A DNA stretch of 64,000 nt from Rhizobacter sp. Root1221. Its GTDB lineage: Bacteria > Pseudomonadota > Gammaproteobacteria > Burkholderiales > Burkholderiaceae_C. This document shows, one piece after another, positions 34,038 to 42,847 of the stretch. The DNA is taken from positions 124,001 to 188,000 of the forward strand of contig NZ_LMDI01000076.1 of assembly GCF_001425785.1 (NCBI RefSeq), written 5' to 3'. Position numbers and translations under genes: made by a program. The notes under the pieces are model-generated. The model saw only the letters and a list, made by a program, of their open reading frames with translations, was not told where the DNA came from and ran no database searches. Every line of letters begins with the position of its first letter. Positions within the stretch are counted from its first letter, which is position 1.

Positions 34038-35519
34038 TCAACTGCGCGGCGCTGGCGACGAAGCAACTGGGGCCTCGCCGGCGGACCAGCCGCCACCCAG
34101 CGCGCGATACAACGCAATCCAGGCCGTCACACGATCGCGCTGCAGCTCGATCGAGGCGCTCTGGGCGCCCACCATGCTGCGGCGAGCGTCCTCGAGCTCG
34201 AAGAGGCTGGCAGCGCCTGCGCGGTAGCGCGATTCGGCGGCCTTGAACGAGCGCTCGAAGCCATCGACGGCCGTACGCGCGTCCTCGCCTCGCTCGGCCG
34301 TGCTTTGCAGCGTGACCAGCGCGCCTTCCACTTCGCGCACGGCACTGCGCAGCGTGGCGGCGTAGACGACGGTCGCGGTTTCATAGCGCACGCGGGCCGC
34401 GTCGGCGTTCGCTCGCCGCGTGCCTGCGTCGAACAGCGGCAGCGTCACGGCGACCGGGCCGACGCTCCACACCGTGCCGTCTGTCTTCACGCCGCCGCTT
34501 TCGACGTGCAGGTTGCCGATGCTGCCGGCCAGCGTCACGCGCGGCCAGCGCTGTGCCTGCGCCTGCACCGACTCGGCACTGGCAACGACGACGTCGCGTG
34601 CGGCCGCGTAGATGTCGGGACGCTGCGCCAGCGTCTGCGCCGGAACCGCAGCCACGCTGAGTGCGGCGGGTTGCGGCATCCGGGCCGTTGCGACGGCCGC
34701 GTCGCGGCGCAGCGCTTCCTCATCGAGCGCGGTGAGCGCCACCAGCGCCTTGATCGAAAGATCACACTCGGCGCGCCGCTGCGCCAGCGTCGAGCTGCCC
34801 TGCGCCGCACTGGCGCGCGCGAGATCGGCCGCCGCGGGCGCCTCGAAGCCGGCGTCCGCTGCCAGGCCGGTCAGGCGCGACGTTTCTGCACGCGACCGGG
34901 CATCCAGTTCAGCCTGGGCAGCCTGCGCCTCGCATGCGCGCAGTGCCACGTAGGTGGTCGCGATTTCGGCGGCAACCGAGACGCGCGCGTCGTGCCACAT
35001 CGCTTCGCTGGCCTCCAGCCGGGCTCGCGCGGCATGGGCGCCCGCGCGGTTCGCGCCGAAGAAGTCGAGTTCCCAGTTCGCTTGCAGGCCTGCCGAGGCC
35101 GTGCTGCCGATCGGCGGGCCGAGGTCGGAGCGGCCTCGGCTCCCGCTGGCAGTCGCATCCAGGGTTGGCAGAAGTGCAGCGTCGCGGGACACGCGCGCAG
35201 CGCGCGCATCGGCAATGCGTGCGGTGGCCTGGGCGACCGTCGGATTGGCTTGCTGGCCGGCATCGATCAAGCGCAGCAGGAGCGGGTCGTCGAAGCGCGC
35301 CCACCATCGATGCAGCTCGGCGAGTTGCGCGCCGTGTGGCAGTGGGGCGTGCCACTGCGCGGCAACAGGGCCTGCGGCGCTCCCCGCCACAGGCGATTGA
35401 ACCATCGGCGCACAGCCGGCGAGCTGCATGGCCGCCGCAAGCCCCAGCGCGGATGCGAGCAAGCGCCGCTTGCGGTGCAGCAACGCTTGCAGGAACGCCG
35501 TGCGGCGTGGCGGGAACAT
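34038..35519 (-). CDS. RND efflux outer-membrane factor, NodT-type lipoprotein
   Basis: A 493-residue TolC-like channel and first gene of the efflux operon. The signal region ends in a lipobox (MQLAGCAP, Cys at about 37). The mature part has two outer-membrane-efflux repeats, with WWARFDDPLLLRLIDAGQQANP and RPDIYAAARDVVVASAESVQAQAQRWPRVTLAGSIG opening them, and WELDFFGANRAG typical of NodT proteins. I use the ATG at 35519; one 33 bp upstream (35552) is equally possible. About 77 bp separate it from the adaptor. Confidence 0.9.
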   Translation of the reverse strand: MFPPRRTAFLQALLHRKRRLLASALGLAAAMQLAGCAPMVQSPVAGSAAGPVAAQWHAPLPHGAQLAELHRWWARFDDPLLLRLIDAGQQANPTVAQATARIADARAARVSRDAALLPTLDATASGSRGRSDLGPPIGSTASAGLQANWELDFFGANRAGAHAARARLEASEAMWHDARVSVAAEIATTYVALRACEAQAAQAELDARSRAETSRLTGLAADAGFEAPAAADLARASAAQGSSTLAQRRAECDLSIKALVALTALDEEALRRDAAVATARMPQPAALSVAAVPAQTLAQRPDIYAAARDVVVASAESVQAQAQRWPRVTLAGSIGNLHVESGGVKTDGTVWSVGPVAVTLPLFDAGTRRANADAARVRYETATVVYAATLRSAVREVEGALVTLQSTAERGEDARTAVDGFERSFKAAESRYRAGAASLFELEDARRSMVGAQSASIELQRDRVTAWIALYRALGGGWSAGEAPVASSPAPRS

Positions 35520-35605
35520 CGAGGAGACAGGAGCGAGCTCGGCGGACGGCATGGAATGGAATGGCCTCGTAGCAACAGGCCGGGACTGTCGGGCCATGCG
35601 TCTTT

Positions 35606-35659
35606 CCGAACACTTACCGGCCGACGGGGCATTCAAAAGGTTTTGCGGCAAGTGTTCGG
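35606..35659. promoter_or_regulatory. Paired 10-bp inverted sites between the efflux and mipA operons
   Basis: CCGAACACTT (35606-35615) and AAGTGTTCGG (35650-35659) are perfect inverted copies separated by 34 bp, in the 346-bp gap between two divergent operons (efflux on minus, mipA on plus). The spacing of about four helical turns suits two regulator dimers or a loop. No regulator is assigned; the two-component system downstream of mipA is one candidate. The rest of 35520-35865 shows no gene. Confidence 0.45.
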
Positions 35660-35865
35660 CAATCCTGCACAGCCCCCCGTCATGGCCAGCGACACGACGA
35701 GGCACGCGTGCATTGGGGTGTGTAGGATGCCGTGTGGCCATCAACAGGTCATGCATTGGCGAAGAAGAACGACGCTCGACCAAGCCATCGGCAACCAGTA
35801 AGTGCGCGGTAAGAGGGGCCCATCGAAAATTTCGGCTCCTCAACAGATCGCGCGGAAATCCACTC

Positions 35866-36693
35866 ATGCCGTCAATGAACTTCCTTGTCTCGCCCTCCCG
35901 GGTCCAACTTTCCCGCGCGACCATCGCCTCCGCCTTCACGCTTGGCTTGTGCATGTCCTTGCCGGGTGTTGCTGCCGAACAAGCCGCCAACAAGGCGTCC
36001 GCGGAGTCTTCGTCCTGGGGCCTCGGCATCGGCGTGCTCAGCACGCAGAAGCCCTATGCCGGGATCGATCGCGACAATTCGGGCCTGCCGCTGATCTACT
36101 TCGAGAACAAGTACGTGCGGGTGTTTGGCCCGGGTGCCGAGATCAAGTTGCCCGCGATCGACATCAGCAGTTCCCAGCGCATCGACTTCAGCATCCTGGG
36201 CAAGTACGACGGCAGCGGCTACAAGGCGGACGACGCACCCATCCTCAACGGGATGAGCAAGCGCAAGAGCGGCTTCTGGGTTGGAGCCGGCGCAACGTGG
36301 CACAACGACGTGGTGGATGTCGGTGCCGAGTGGCTCGCCGCTTCCGGCAACAGCAAGGGGAACAGCTTCAGTCTCGGGCTGGAAAAGACATGGCAGCTCG
36401 GCGAACGTGTGAGGCTCACACCGCGCCTGAAGGCGAAGTGGGTGGACAAGAAGTACGTTGACTATTACTACGGCGTTCGCGACGATGAGGTTCGCGCCGG
36501 CCGTGCGGCCTACGTGGGCGAATCCGCCGTCATGGGCGAACTGGGTATCCGCGCAAACTACCGGTTCGATTCGCGGCATTCCATCTTCACGGACTTCGGC
36601 GTCACGGCACTGCCGAAGGAAATCAAGAACAGCCCCCTGGTCGATCGTTCCACCGAGAACCGTGTGATGCTGGGCTATCTGTATCGCTTCTGA
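35866..36693 (+). CDS. MipA/OmpV-family outer-membrane protein
   Basis: A 275-residue beta-barrel protein. The signal peptide (about residues 1-37) ends GVAAEQA. The barrel opens with SSWGLGIGVLSTQKPYAGIDRDNSGLPLIYFENKYVRVFGPGAEI, the MipA/OmpV signature, and ends in YLYRF with a C-terminal Phe as barrel-assembly signal. Members act as scaffolds for murein enzymes or as porin-like proteins. An ATG 9 bp later is an alternative start. Its stop overlaps the response-regulator start (ATGA-type), so regulation by the coupled two-component system is likely. Confidence 0.88.
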   Translation: MPSMNFLVSPSRVQLSRATIASAFTLGLCMSLPGVAAEQAANKASAESSSWGLGIGVLSTQKPYAGIDRDNSGLPLIYFENKYVRVFGPGAEIKLPAIDISSSQRIDFSILGKYDGSGYKADDAPILNGMSKRKSGFWVGAGATWHNDVVDVGAEWLAASGNSKGNSFSLGLEKTWQLGERVRLTPRLKAKWVDKKYVDYYYGVRDDEVRAGRAAYVGESAVMGELGIRANYRFDSRHSIFTDFGVTALPKEIKNSPLVDRSTENRVMLGYLYRF

Positions 36694-37379
36694 TGAACCG
36701 CATTCTCCTGGTCGAGGATCATGAGCGGCTGGCCCAGCTGGTGTGCAAGGGGCTGGACGCCGCGAGCATCGCAGCCGACGTGGTCGGCCGCATGGATGCC
36801 GCCTGGGCAGCCCTCCACCAGATGCCCTACGGCGCGCTGGTCGTCGACCGAGGATTGCCTGACGGAGACGGGCTCGCCTTGCTGCAACGCGTGCGAACGT
36901 CCGGCCTCGGCGTCCCGTGCCTCCTCTTGACGGCGCGGGATGCCTTGCACGATCGCGTGGAAGGCCTGGAGGCCGGTGCCGATGACTACCTGGCCAAACC
37001 GTTCGCGATGGAAGAGCTGGTTGCACGCGTACGTGCCTTGCTGCGACGTCCCGTGGAATGCCGGCCGGTCGAGGTTTCCCATGGCGACCTGCAGTTGAAA
37101 GCCAACGCCAGCGCTGTTTGTTGCGGCAACGAATCGGTCACGTTGGCTCCAGCGGAAATGCAGATCCTGCTGCTGCTCGTGCACAAGAATCGCGAGCCGC
37201 TGCGTCGCAGCGCACTGGAAGCCGCTGGGTGGGGCTTGGGCCACGCCGTCACGCCAAATGCGCTGGATGTTGCACTTCACCGTCTTCGCCGCAAACTGCT
37301 CGCGATCGGCTCACGGCAGCGCATCGTCAATGTGAAAGGCCTCGGTTATGCGCTTCGTGAAGCCGGCGTGGCTGAATAG
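36693..37379 (+). CDS. OmpR-family response regulator
   Basis: A 228-residue regulator. The receiver domain has the acidic pair in LLVEDHERL, phospho-acceptor Asp52 in VVDRGLPDGDG, and Lys in DDYLAKPF. The C-terminal winged helix has the family pattern LTLAPAEMQILLLLV, then SALEAAGWGLGHAVTPNALDVALHRLRRKL and IVNVKGLGYAL. It overlaps mipA upstream and the kinase gene downstream by 32 bp. The signal is unknown; PmrA/QseB-like regulators of envelope genes have this layout. Confidence 0.93.
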   Translation: MNRILLVEDHERLAQLVCKGLDAASIAADVVGRMDAAWAALHQMPYGALVVDRGLPDGDGLALLQRVRTSGLGVPCLLLTARDALHDRVEGLEAGADDYLAKPFAMEELVARVRALLRRPVECRPVEVSHGDLQLKANASAVCCGNESVTLAPAEMQILLLLVHKNREPLRRSALEAAGWGLGHAVTPNALDVALHRLRRKLLAIGSRQRIVNVKGLGYALREAGVAE

Positions 37380-38733
37380 CCTCAGCCTGAAGGTACTGTT
37401 CGCATACCTGATTGGCATGGTGCTCAGCATCGGGCTGATCGCATTGGTCAGTGTCACGGTACTGACCGTGCGCAGCGATTTCGTGTCGGCCACGGACCTG
37501 GCCGGACGCACGCAGGAACTGGCGGACGTGCTGCAGTTCGATGACGCCGGGATGCCCGTCGGGTTCGATTCGAGCGAGGACCATGCGGCATGGATGTATG
37601 AGAGCCTGAAGCAAGAGACGGCGTATCGCGTGCTCGACGCCTCCGGGCGTGTCGTGCTGTCCTCTGCTGCGGGGGAAGCGTTCTGGAATGGCGCTCCCCG
37701 CCAACTCCGGCCAGGCGGCTTTGCGTTCGAACACGGGGGATCATCGATGCATGGCGCGACGGCGCCTGTCGAACACGGTGGCCGAACCTGGTACTTTCAG
37801 TTTGCAGCGAGCCAACGGCTCACGGATTTGATGTACCAGCAATTCGCATTGCCGTTCATGGGCGCTGGTATCACGGTGTTCAGCATCGTCTTGCTGTTCG
37901 TTTTTGGCGGATGTGCCTATGTCACGCTGGGACACACGCTCAGGCCGCTGCGAGACGTTTCTGCCTCCGCTGCAGCCATCTCTCCAAGCTCCATTCATGC
38001 CCGGCTGCAGCTTCGCGGCGTGCCGTCCGAGGTTGTGCCACTGGTGGAGAGCTTCAACCGTGTGCTCGAACGGCTGGAGCACGGGTTTCGCGTTCAGCAG
38101 GAATTCCTTGCGACGGCGGCGCATGAACTGAAGACACCGCTCGCGTTGATCCGTGCGCAGATCGAATTGAGCAACGCGGGCGCCGACCGCGATGCATTGC
38201 TCAAGGACGTCGAGCACATGACACGCCAGGTTCAGCAGTTGCTTCTCCTCGCCGAGGCCAGCGAGGTTCAGAACTACGCCTTCGCGCCGGTCGACGTGCG
38301 AGACGTGACGAACGAAGTCGTGGCCTACCTGGAGCGCATGGCCCAGGCGGCTGGCGTGAGGATTTCAGCACCTGACCGCACCGAAGCCATTCAATGGCTC
38401 GCCGACCGAGGGCCGCTCTTCACCCTGCTGAAGAACCTGATAGAGAACGCCATCCAGCATGCCCCGCGGGGCAGCGAGATCAAGGTGGAAATCAGCGACG
38501 AGAGCCTGACCGTTCGAGATTGGGGGCCCGGGGCAGAGCCGGAGCAACTCTCGAAGATGTTTGCGCGCTTCTGGCGTGGTGAACACCGCCGCGACGAGGG
38601 AGCCGGTCTCGGCCTGGCCATCTGCCAGGAGATTGCGCGGGCGCACGGATGGACGCTGTCCGCGCACCGGGCCGAGCCCGGCCTGCGGTTTCTGTTGTCC
38701 CGGTCGAATGCGGAACAGGCAGTCTCGTCGTGA
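37348..38733 (+). CDS. Membrane sensor histidine kinase
   Basis: A 461-residue kinase partnered with the overlapping response regulator. There are two membrane segments (about 15-42 and 169-192) around a 125-residue periplasmic sensor, then a HAMP-like linker. The phospho-acceptor is His259 in FLATAAHELKTPLALI. The ATPase domain has the N box LLKNLIENAIQHA, the G1 box VRDWGPGA and the G2 box GAGLGLAICQEIARAH. The long overlap with the regulator gene supports co-expression. Confidence 0.92.
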   Translation: MRFVKPAWLNSLSLKVLFAYLIGMVLSIGLIALVSVTVLTVRSDFVSATDLAGRTQELADVLQFDDAGMPVGFDSSEDHAAWMYESLKQETAYRVLDASGRVVLSSAAGEAFWNGAPRQLRPGGFAFEHGGSSMHGATAPVEHGGRTWYFQFAASQRLTDLMYQQFALPFMGAGITVFSIVLLFVFGGCAYVTLGHTLRPLRDVSASAAAISPSSIHARLQLRGVPSEVVPLVESFNRVLERLEHGFRVQQEFLATAAHELKTPLALIRAQIELSNAGADRDALLKDVEHMTRQVQQLLLLAEASEVQNYAFAPVDVRDVTNEVVAYLERMAQAAGVRISAPDRTEAIQWLADRGPLFTLLKNLIENAIQHAPRGSEIKVEISDESLTVRDWGPGAEPEQLSKMFARFWRGEHRRDEGAGLGLAICQEIARAHGWTLSAHRAEPGLRFLLSRSNAEQAVSS

Positions 38734-38758
38734 CGCCATTGCGACGTCGTTGAAACCG

Positions 38759-39496
38759 TCAGTGACTGTTCATTCGATCGAACAAGGCTTCGCCATGCTT
38801 TCGCGTATTCGCGGCCATGCCCACCAGGATCTCGTCCAGGTCGTTTTCCAACTTGGCGAGCGCTTCGGCAGCGAAGTCTTCCGGTGACATCATCTGTTGA
38901 CGGCTTGTTCCCTCGCTGCGATCGCCGCTGCCCAGCCCGGTGCCGACGATGGGCGGCACCATCTCCACGACCCTGATGCCAGTCGCTCTCAACTGATGGC
39001 GCAAGCTGAGCGTGAAGGAATGGAGCGCCGCTTTGGTGGCGCAATAGACCGGAACGTCCGCCATCGGCGAGAACGCGAGTCCCGAGCTCACGTTGACGAT
39101 CCATGCCCGCGGCTGTTGCCTCAACAGCGGCAGCACTTCACCGATCAGGTGGATGGGGGCGGTCAGGTTGGTCGACACCTCCTGGTCGAGGTGCTGGAGC
39201 GCCGTGGCAGCGGTGAAGTCGCGGCGGTACTGGACACCTGCATTGTTGACCACGATGTTCAAGCCGGGATGAGCGTCGTTCAGCCAGGTCACCAGGGCCC
39301 GGCGACTTTCCGGGTCAGCAACATCGCAGATCCGCGTGATCAGCGTTGGCGCCAGTGCCTTCGCCCTCTGCAGAGCGTCTTCGCTTCGTCCGCAAATGAT
39401 GACGCGATTGCCTCTTTCCAACAGCTGCCGCGCAAGCGCGAAGCCAATGCCGGTTGCGCCGCCGGTGATGAGGGCTGTGTTTGCAGTCAGATCCAT
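38759..39496 (-). CDS. Short-chain dehydrogenase/reductase
   Basis: A 245-residue NAD(P)-dependent oxidoreductase of the classical SDR family. The cofactor motif is TGGATGIG (11-18), with NNAG at 84-87. The catalytic Ser is near 137, Tyr is at 151 and Lys at 155 (YCATK). The arrangement resembles DltE-like SDRs. The substrate is unknown. It is divergent from an AraC regulator across a 169-bp gap, and such regulators frequently control the neighbouring oxidoreductase. Confidence 0.88.
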   Translation of the reverse strand: MDLTANTALITGGATGIGFALARQLLERGNRVIICGRSEDALQRAKALAPTLITRICDVADPESRRALVTWLNDAHPGLNIVVNNAGVQYRRDFTAATALQHLDQEVSTNLTAPIHLIGEVLPLLRQQPRAWIVNVSSGLAFSPMADVPVYCATKAALHSFTLSLRHQLRATGIRVVEMVPPIVGTGLGSGDRSEGTSRQQMMSPEDFAAEALAKLENDLDEILVGMAANTRKHGEALFDRMNSH

Positions 39497-39665
39497 ACTC
39501 GAACATCCTTTCGGTCAATGTGTGCCGTGCGTTCCGCTTCCTGCGGGGCATTCTTGTTTGCAGGATCCGCGGCGCGGTAGCCAATTGCTCCCGATTGTTT
39601 GCACGATCCGACTGCTGGCAGGAAGATCAGCCCACGAGGCACCTGGCGCTCACTATGATTCGACG

Positions 39666-40574
39666 ATGGACGCCGAATTTGAACGGGTGCGAACGCACAT
39701 CGCGACGCGGATCGCGCAGCGCACGGCAGGCCATGGGCCGTATGCCACCGCCATCCCCGGCCTGAGCCTGTATCGTCATTCCGAGGTGGGCGGGCCGATC
39801 AGTTGCATGATCCCGCCCGCCATCGCGGTGCCCGTTCAAGGCGCCAAGTGCGCTCACTTCGGATCCGAGTCCTACGCCTACGACAGGCACCGCTTCCTGA
39901 TCACCGCGCTCGACCTTCCGGTGGTGTTGCAGGTGGCGGAGGCCTCGGCCGATTCACCTTATCTGAGCGCCGTGCTGCAGCTCGACGCGAGGGTGATCTC
40001 GGAGTTGATGCTGGAGAGCAATCTGCGGCCTTCCGACCGCCACGGGGTACTCGAGCGAGGCATGGTGCTCGGGACAACCACCGTGCCCCTTCTCGAAGCC
40101 TTCGACAGGCTCGTCGGACTGCTCGACGAGCCGGAGTTGATTCCGGTGCTGGCGCCGTTGATGCAGCGCGAGATCTTCTACCGGGTCCTCCGCAGCGAGA
40201 GCGGCAAGTACCTGTGGCAGATGGCTTCGATCGGAAGTCAAAGCGAACGCATCGGCCGCGCGATCGAGTGGGTGAAGGCGAACTTCCATGAGCCGCTCCA
40301 GATCCAGGAACTCGCCAGCCGGGTGGAGATGAGCCCGTCCAGGTTTCACCACCACTTTCGGCAGTTCACGTCGATGAGCCCGCTCCAGTTCCAGAAGTGG
40401 CTGCGGCTGACGGAGGCCCGGCGCCTGATGGTCACCCAGAACCTGGACGCCGCGGCCGCTGCCTATCAAGTCGGCTATGGAAGTGCGTCGCAGTTCACCC
40501 GGGAATATGTGCGCCAGTTCGGGATGCCGCCGCGCCGCGACGTCGACCGCCTGCTGCGGCAGGCCACGGCCTGA
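39666..40574 (+). CDS. AraC-family regulator with AraC_N domain
   Basis: A 302-residue regulator. The N-terminal region (about 25-185; PGLSLYRHSEVGGPISCMIPPAIAVPVQGAK and YLSAVLQLDARVI) is the AraC_N-type sensor found in regulators of small redox enzyme genes. Two HTH motifs follow: PLQIQELASRVEMSPSRFHHHFRQFTSMSPLQFQKWLRLTEARRLM and AAYQVGYGSASQFTREYVRQFGMPPRRD. It probably controls the divergent SDR and the detoxification genes that follow. Confidence 0.9.
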   Translation: MDAEFERVRTHIATRIAQRTAGHGPYATAIPGLSLYRHSEVGGPISCMIPPAIAVPVQGAKCAHFGSESYAYDRHRFLITALDLPVVLQVAEASADSPYLSAVLQLDARVISELMLESNLRPSDRHGVLERGMVLGTTTVPLLEAFDRLVGLLDEPELIPVLAPLMQREIFYRVLRSESGKYLWQMASIGSQSERIGRAIEWVKANFHEPLQIQELASRVEMSPSRFHHHFRQFTSMSPLQFQKWLRLTEARRLMVTQNLDAAAAAYQVGYGSASQFTREYVRQFGMPPRRDVDRLLRQATA

Positions 40575-40670
40575 TGCAGTCCGCCGAACCCGGGCTGTGA
40601 CCCGGCCACGTCGGGCAGTGCGGCGCGCCCCAACCTGTTCGATTCATCTTTTCCAACCAAGGAACGTTCC

Positions 40671-40970
40671 ATGAAGCTGCTTTGTCTCGATATTCCCCAG
40701 CCCGGCGCCAGCCTGGAGAAGTACCAACCCCACATGCTTGACGAAGTCCGCCACACCTGGGGGCTCTACAAGAGCGGCATCGTGCGCGACATCTACTTCC
40801 GCCAGGACCGGCCCGGCGTCGCGATCATCGCCGAATGCGATTCGGTCGAAGCCGCGCGGAAAGTCCTGCGCGAGTTTCCGCTGGCCCAAGCCGGGCTCAT
40901 CGATTGGGACGTCATTCCGCTGGGTCCCTTTGCAAACTGGGAAGCGCTTTTCTCACCCGGCAACGCTTGA
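40671..40970 (+). CDS. Muconolactone-isomerase-like small protein
   Basis: A 99-residue protein with a ferredoxin-like alpha-beta barrel pattern (MKLLCLDIP, VRHTWGLYKSGIVRDIYFRQDRPGVAIIAECDSVEAARKVLREFPLAQAGLIDWDVIPLGPF). It resembles dimeric alpha-beta-barrel proteins of the muconolactone isomerase/YciI type. A catabolic reaction cannot be assigned because the ring-cleavage genes are absent. AAGGAACG precedes the ATG. It heads a run of three genes in the same direction. Confidence 0.75.
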   Translation: MKLLCLDIPQPGASLEKYQPHMLDEVRHTWGLYKSGIVRDIYFRQDRPGVAIIAECDSVEAARKVLREFPLAQAGLIDWDVIPLGPFANWEALFSPGNA

Positions 40971-41016
40971 TGCGCCAGGCCACCTTGATTTCGCCTCAAC
41001 AAAGGAACCTGCAACC

Positions 41017-41712
41017 ATGACCAAGCAAGCGGCTGAACTCAGGCCCGTCCTTTTCGTCGTCACCAGCCACGCGGTAAAGGGAGCGACCGGCATCTCCACC
41101 GGCTACAACCTGGCCGAAGTCACTCACCCCCTGGAAAAATTGCAGGCGGCGGGCATTCGCGTGGCGTTCGCCTCTCCCCAAGGCGGCGACGCGCCGCTGG
41201 ATGGCCTGGAAGACATGCAGGACCCGGTCATTGCCCGCTATTGGGCCGACACCAACTTTCGCCGCGACATCGCCCACACACTGCGGCTGGATGACGTGGA
41301 TCCCTCGCGTTACTCGGCCATCTTCTTTGCCGGTGGTCACGGCACGATGTGGGACTTCCCCGACAGCGCCGCCGCGCAAAAGGCCATCCGCGACATCGAT
41401 GCGGCGGGCGGCATCGTCTCGGCGGTGTGCCACGGCCCGGCGGCCCTGGTCAACGCGCGCCGCGCCGACGGCAGCCTGCTGGTGGCGGGCAAGCGGGTGG
41501 CGGCGTTCACCGATGACGAAGAAGAGGAAGTGCAGTCCACCCACGTCGTGCCCTTCCTGCTGGCCTCCACGCTCGCCGAGCGCGGTGCGCTTCACCAGAA
41601 CGCCGCGAACTGGGCCGACAACGTGGTGGTCGATGGCCGGCTCATCACGGGTCAGAACCCCCAGTCCGCCGCGAGGCTGGGCGAAGTGTTGCGCGACGCG
41701 CTGCTGGCCTGA
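41017..41712 (+). CDS. DJ-1/PfpI-family protein (Hsp31-like)
   Basis: A 231-residue protein of the class I glutamine-amidotransferase fold. The nucleophile elbow is SAVCHGPAAL with Cys138, and GGHGTMWDFPD holds the conserved acidic region. TGISTGYNLAEVTHP near the N terminus supplies the Glu that contacts the cysteine in Hsp31-like proteins. Members detoxify methylglyoxal (glyoxalase III) or act as chaperones. AAAGGAA precedes the ATG. Neighbours support a role in electrophile detoxification. Confidence 0.88.
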   Translation: MTKQAAELRPVLFVVTSHAVKGATGISTGYNLAEVTHPLEKLQAAGIRVAFASPQGGDAPLDGLEDMQDPVIARYWADTNFRRDIAHTLRLDDVDPSRYSAIFFAGGHGTMWDFPDSAAAQKAIRDIDAAGGIVSAVCHGPAALVNARRADGSLLVAGKRVAAFTDDEEEEVQSTHVVPFLLASTLAERGALHQNAANWADNVVVDGRLITGQNPQSAARLGEVLRDALLA

Positions 41713-41742
41713 ACGGCCGCCGGGCATGAAGGAGGGCCATCC

Positions 41743-42774
41743 ATGAAGCTGATCTGTGTCGAAGAGCACGTGCTCGATCCTGCCATCGGTGCGGCCACGC
41801 AAGGCTTCGTGCGCACCGAGGCGCCCTACCTGCCCGACTGGGGCAGCCGCGTGATCGATGGCCGGCAGGCGAGCCCGACCGGTCGCCCGCATGTCATCGC
41901 ACCGAGCGAGTCTGCGCGCAAGGCGCTGGACATGGGCGAGGCGCGCCTGGCCGACATGGACGCGGCAGGCATCGACATGCAGGTGCTCTCCTACGGCGGG
42001 TTCCCTCAATTGCTGCCGGATGCGCAGGCCATCGACCTGAATCGCCGTGCGAACGACAGGTTGGCCTCGACGGCGCGAGCGCACCCCACGCGCTTCGCCG
42101 GATTCGCCACGCTGCCGTGGCAGGCGCCCGAGGCGGCCGCACGCGAACTGGCGCGGGCGGTGAACGAGTTGGGCCTCAAGGGTGCGCTGATCAACGGTCG
42201 TCCCGGCGAAACCTTTCTGGACGACCCGCGTTACGCCCCCCTCCTCGAAGCCTTCGATGCGTTGAACGTGCCGCTGTACGTTCATCCCGGCTTGCCACTG
42301 CGCGCCGTGCAAGCGCCGTACTACGGTGGCTTCGAGCGCGAGCTCGGCGCGCGGCTGTCCATGTTCGCCTGGGGCTGGCACAACGAGGCGGGCATCCAGG
42401 TGGTGCGCATGCTGCTGGCAGGCGTGTTCGACCGCTACCCCAGGCTGCAGGTCATCAGCGGCCATTGGGGCGAGATGGTTCCCTTCTTCCTGCAAAGGCT
42501 GGAGGACGCCATCCCGCAGGAAGCTTCCGGCCTCATGCGCCCGATCGTGCAGACCTATCGGGAGCACGTGTTCGTGTCGCCCAGCGGCATGCTCACGCTG
42601 CCGCACTTCCAGTTCATCCACGCGGTGATGGGGCCGGAACGCATCCTGTATTCCATCGACTATCCCTACCAGAGCCTGGACGGCGCACGCGCCTTCATCG
42701 AGCGCCTGCCGCTCGACGACGTGGACAAGGCCCTCATCGCCCACGGCAACGCCGAGCGGCTCCTCGGTTTGTGA
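41743..42774 (+). CDS. Amidohydrolase-2 family protein (ACMSD / resorcylate decarboxylase-like)
   Basis: A 343-residue TIM-barrel metal enzyme. The N terminus has VEEHVLDP in place of the usual metal-binding HxH, giving E-x-H. PLYVHPGLP and VISGHWGEMVPFFLQRL provide further metal and active-site His residues, and SIDYPYQS has the conserved Asp. The fold and order match the ACMSD/gamma-resorcylate decarboxylase branch, which decarboxylates aromatic acids non-oxidatively. AAGGAGGG precedes the ATG. It is last in the run with the isomerase-like and DJ-1 genes. Confidence 0.88.
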   Translation: MKLICVEEHVLDPAIGAATQGFVRTEAPYLPDWGSRVIDGRQASPTGRPHVIAPSESARKALDMGEARLADMDAAGIDMQVLSYGGFPQLLPDAQAIDLNRRANDRLASTARAHPTRFAGFATLPWQAPEAAARELARAVNELGLKGALINGRPGETFLDDPRYAPLLEAFDALNVPLYVHPGLPLRAVQAPYYGGFERELGARLSMFAWGWHNEAGIQVVRMLLAGVFDRYPRLQVISGHWGEMVPFFLQRLEDAIPQEASGLMRPIVQTYREHVFVSPSGMLTLPHFQFIHAVMGPERILYSIDYPYQSLDGARAFIERLPLDDVDKALIAHGNAERLLGL

Positions 42775-42847
42775 TCGAATTTCGAGAGAGCCGTCTCGAC
42801 GCTGCGGGACAAGCAGGACCACCACCGTGCTCCTGCTTGTTTCGCCA

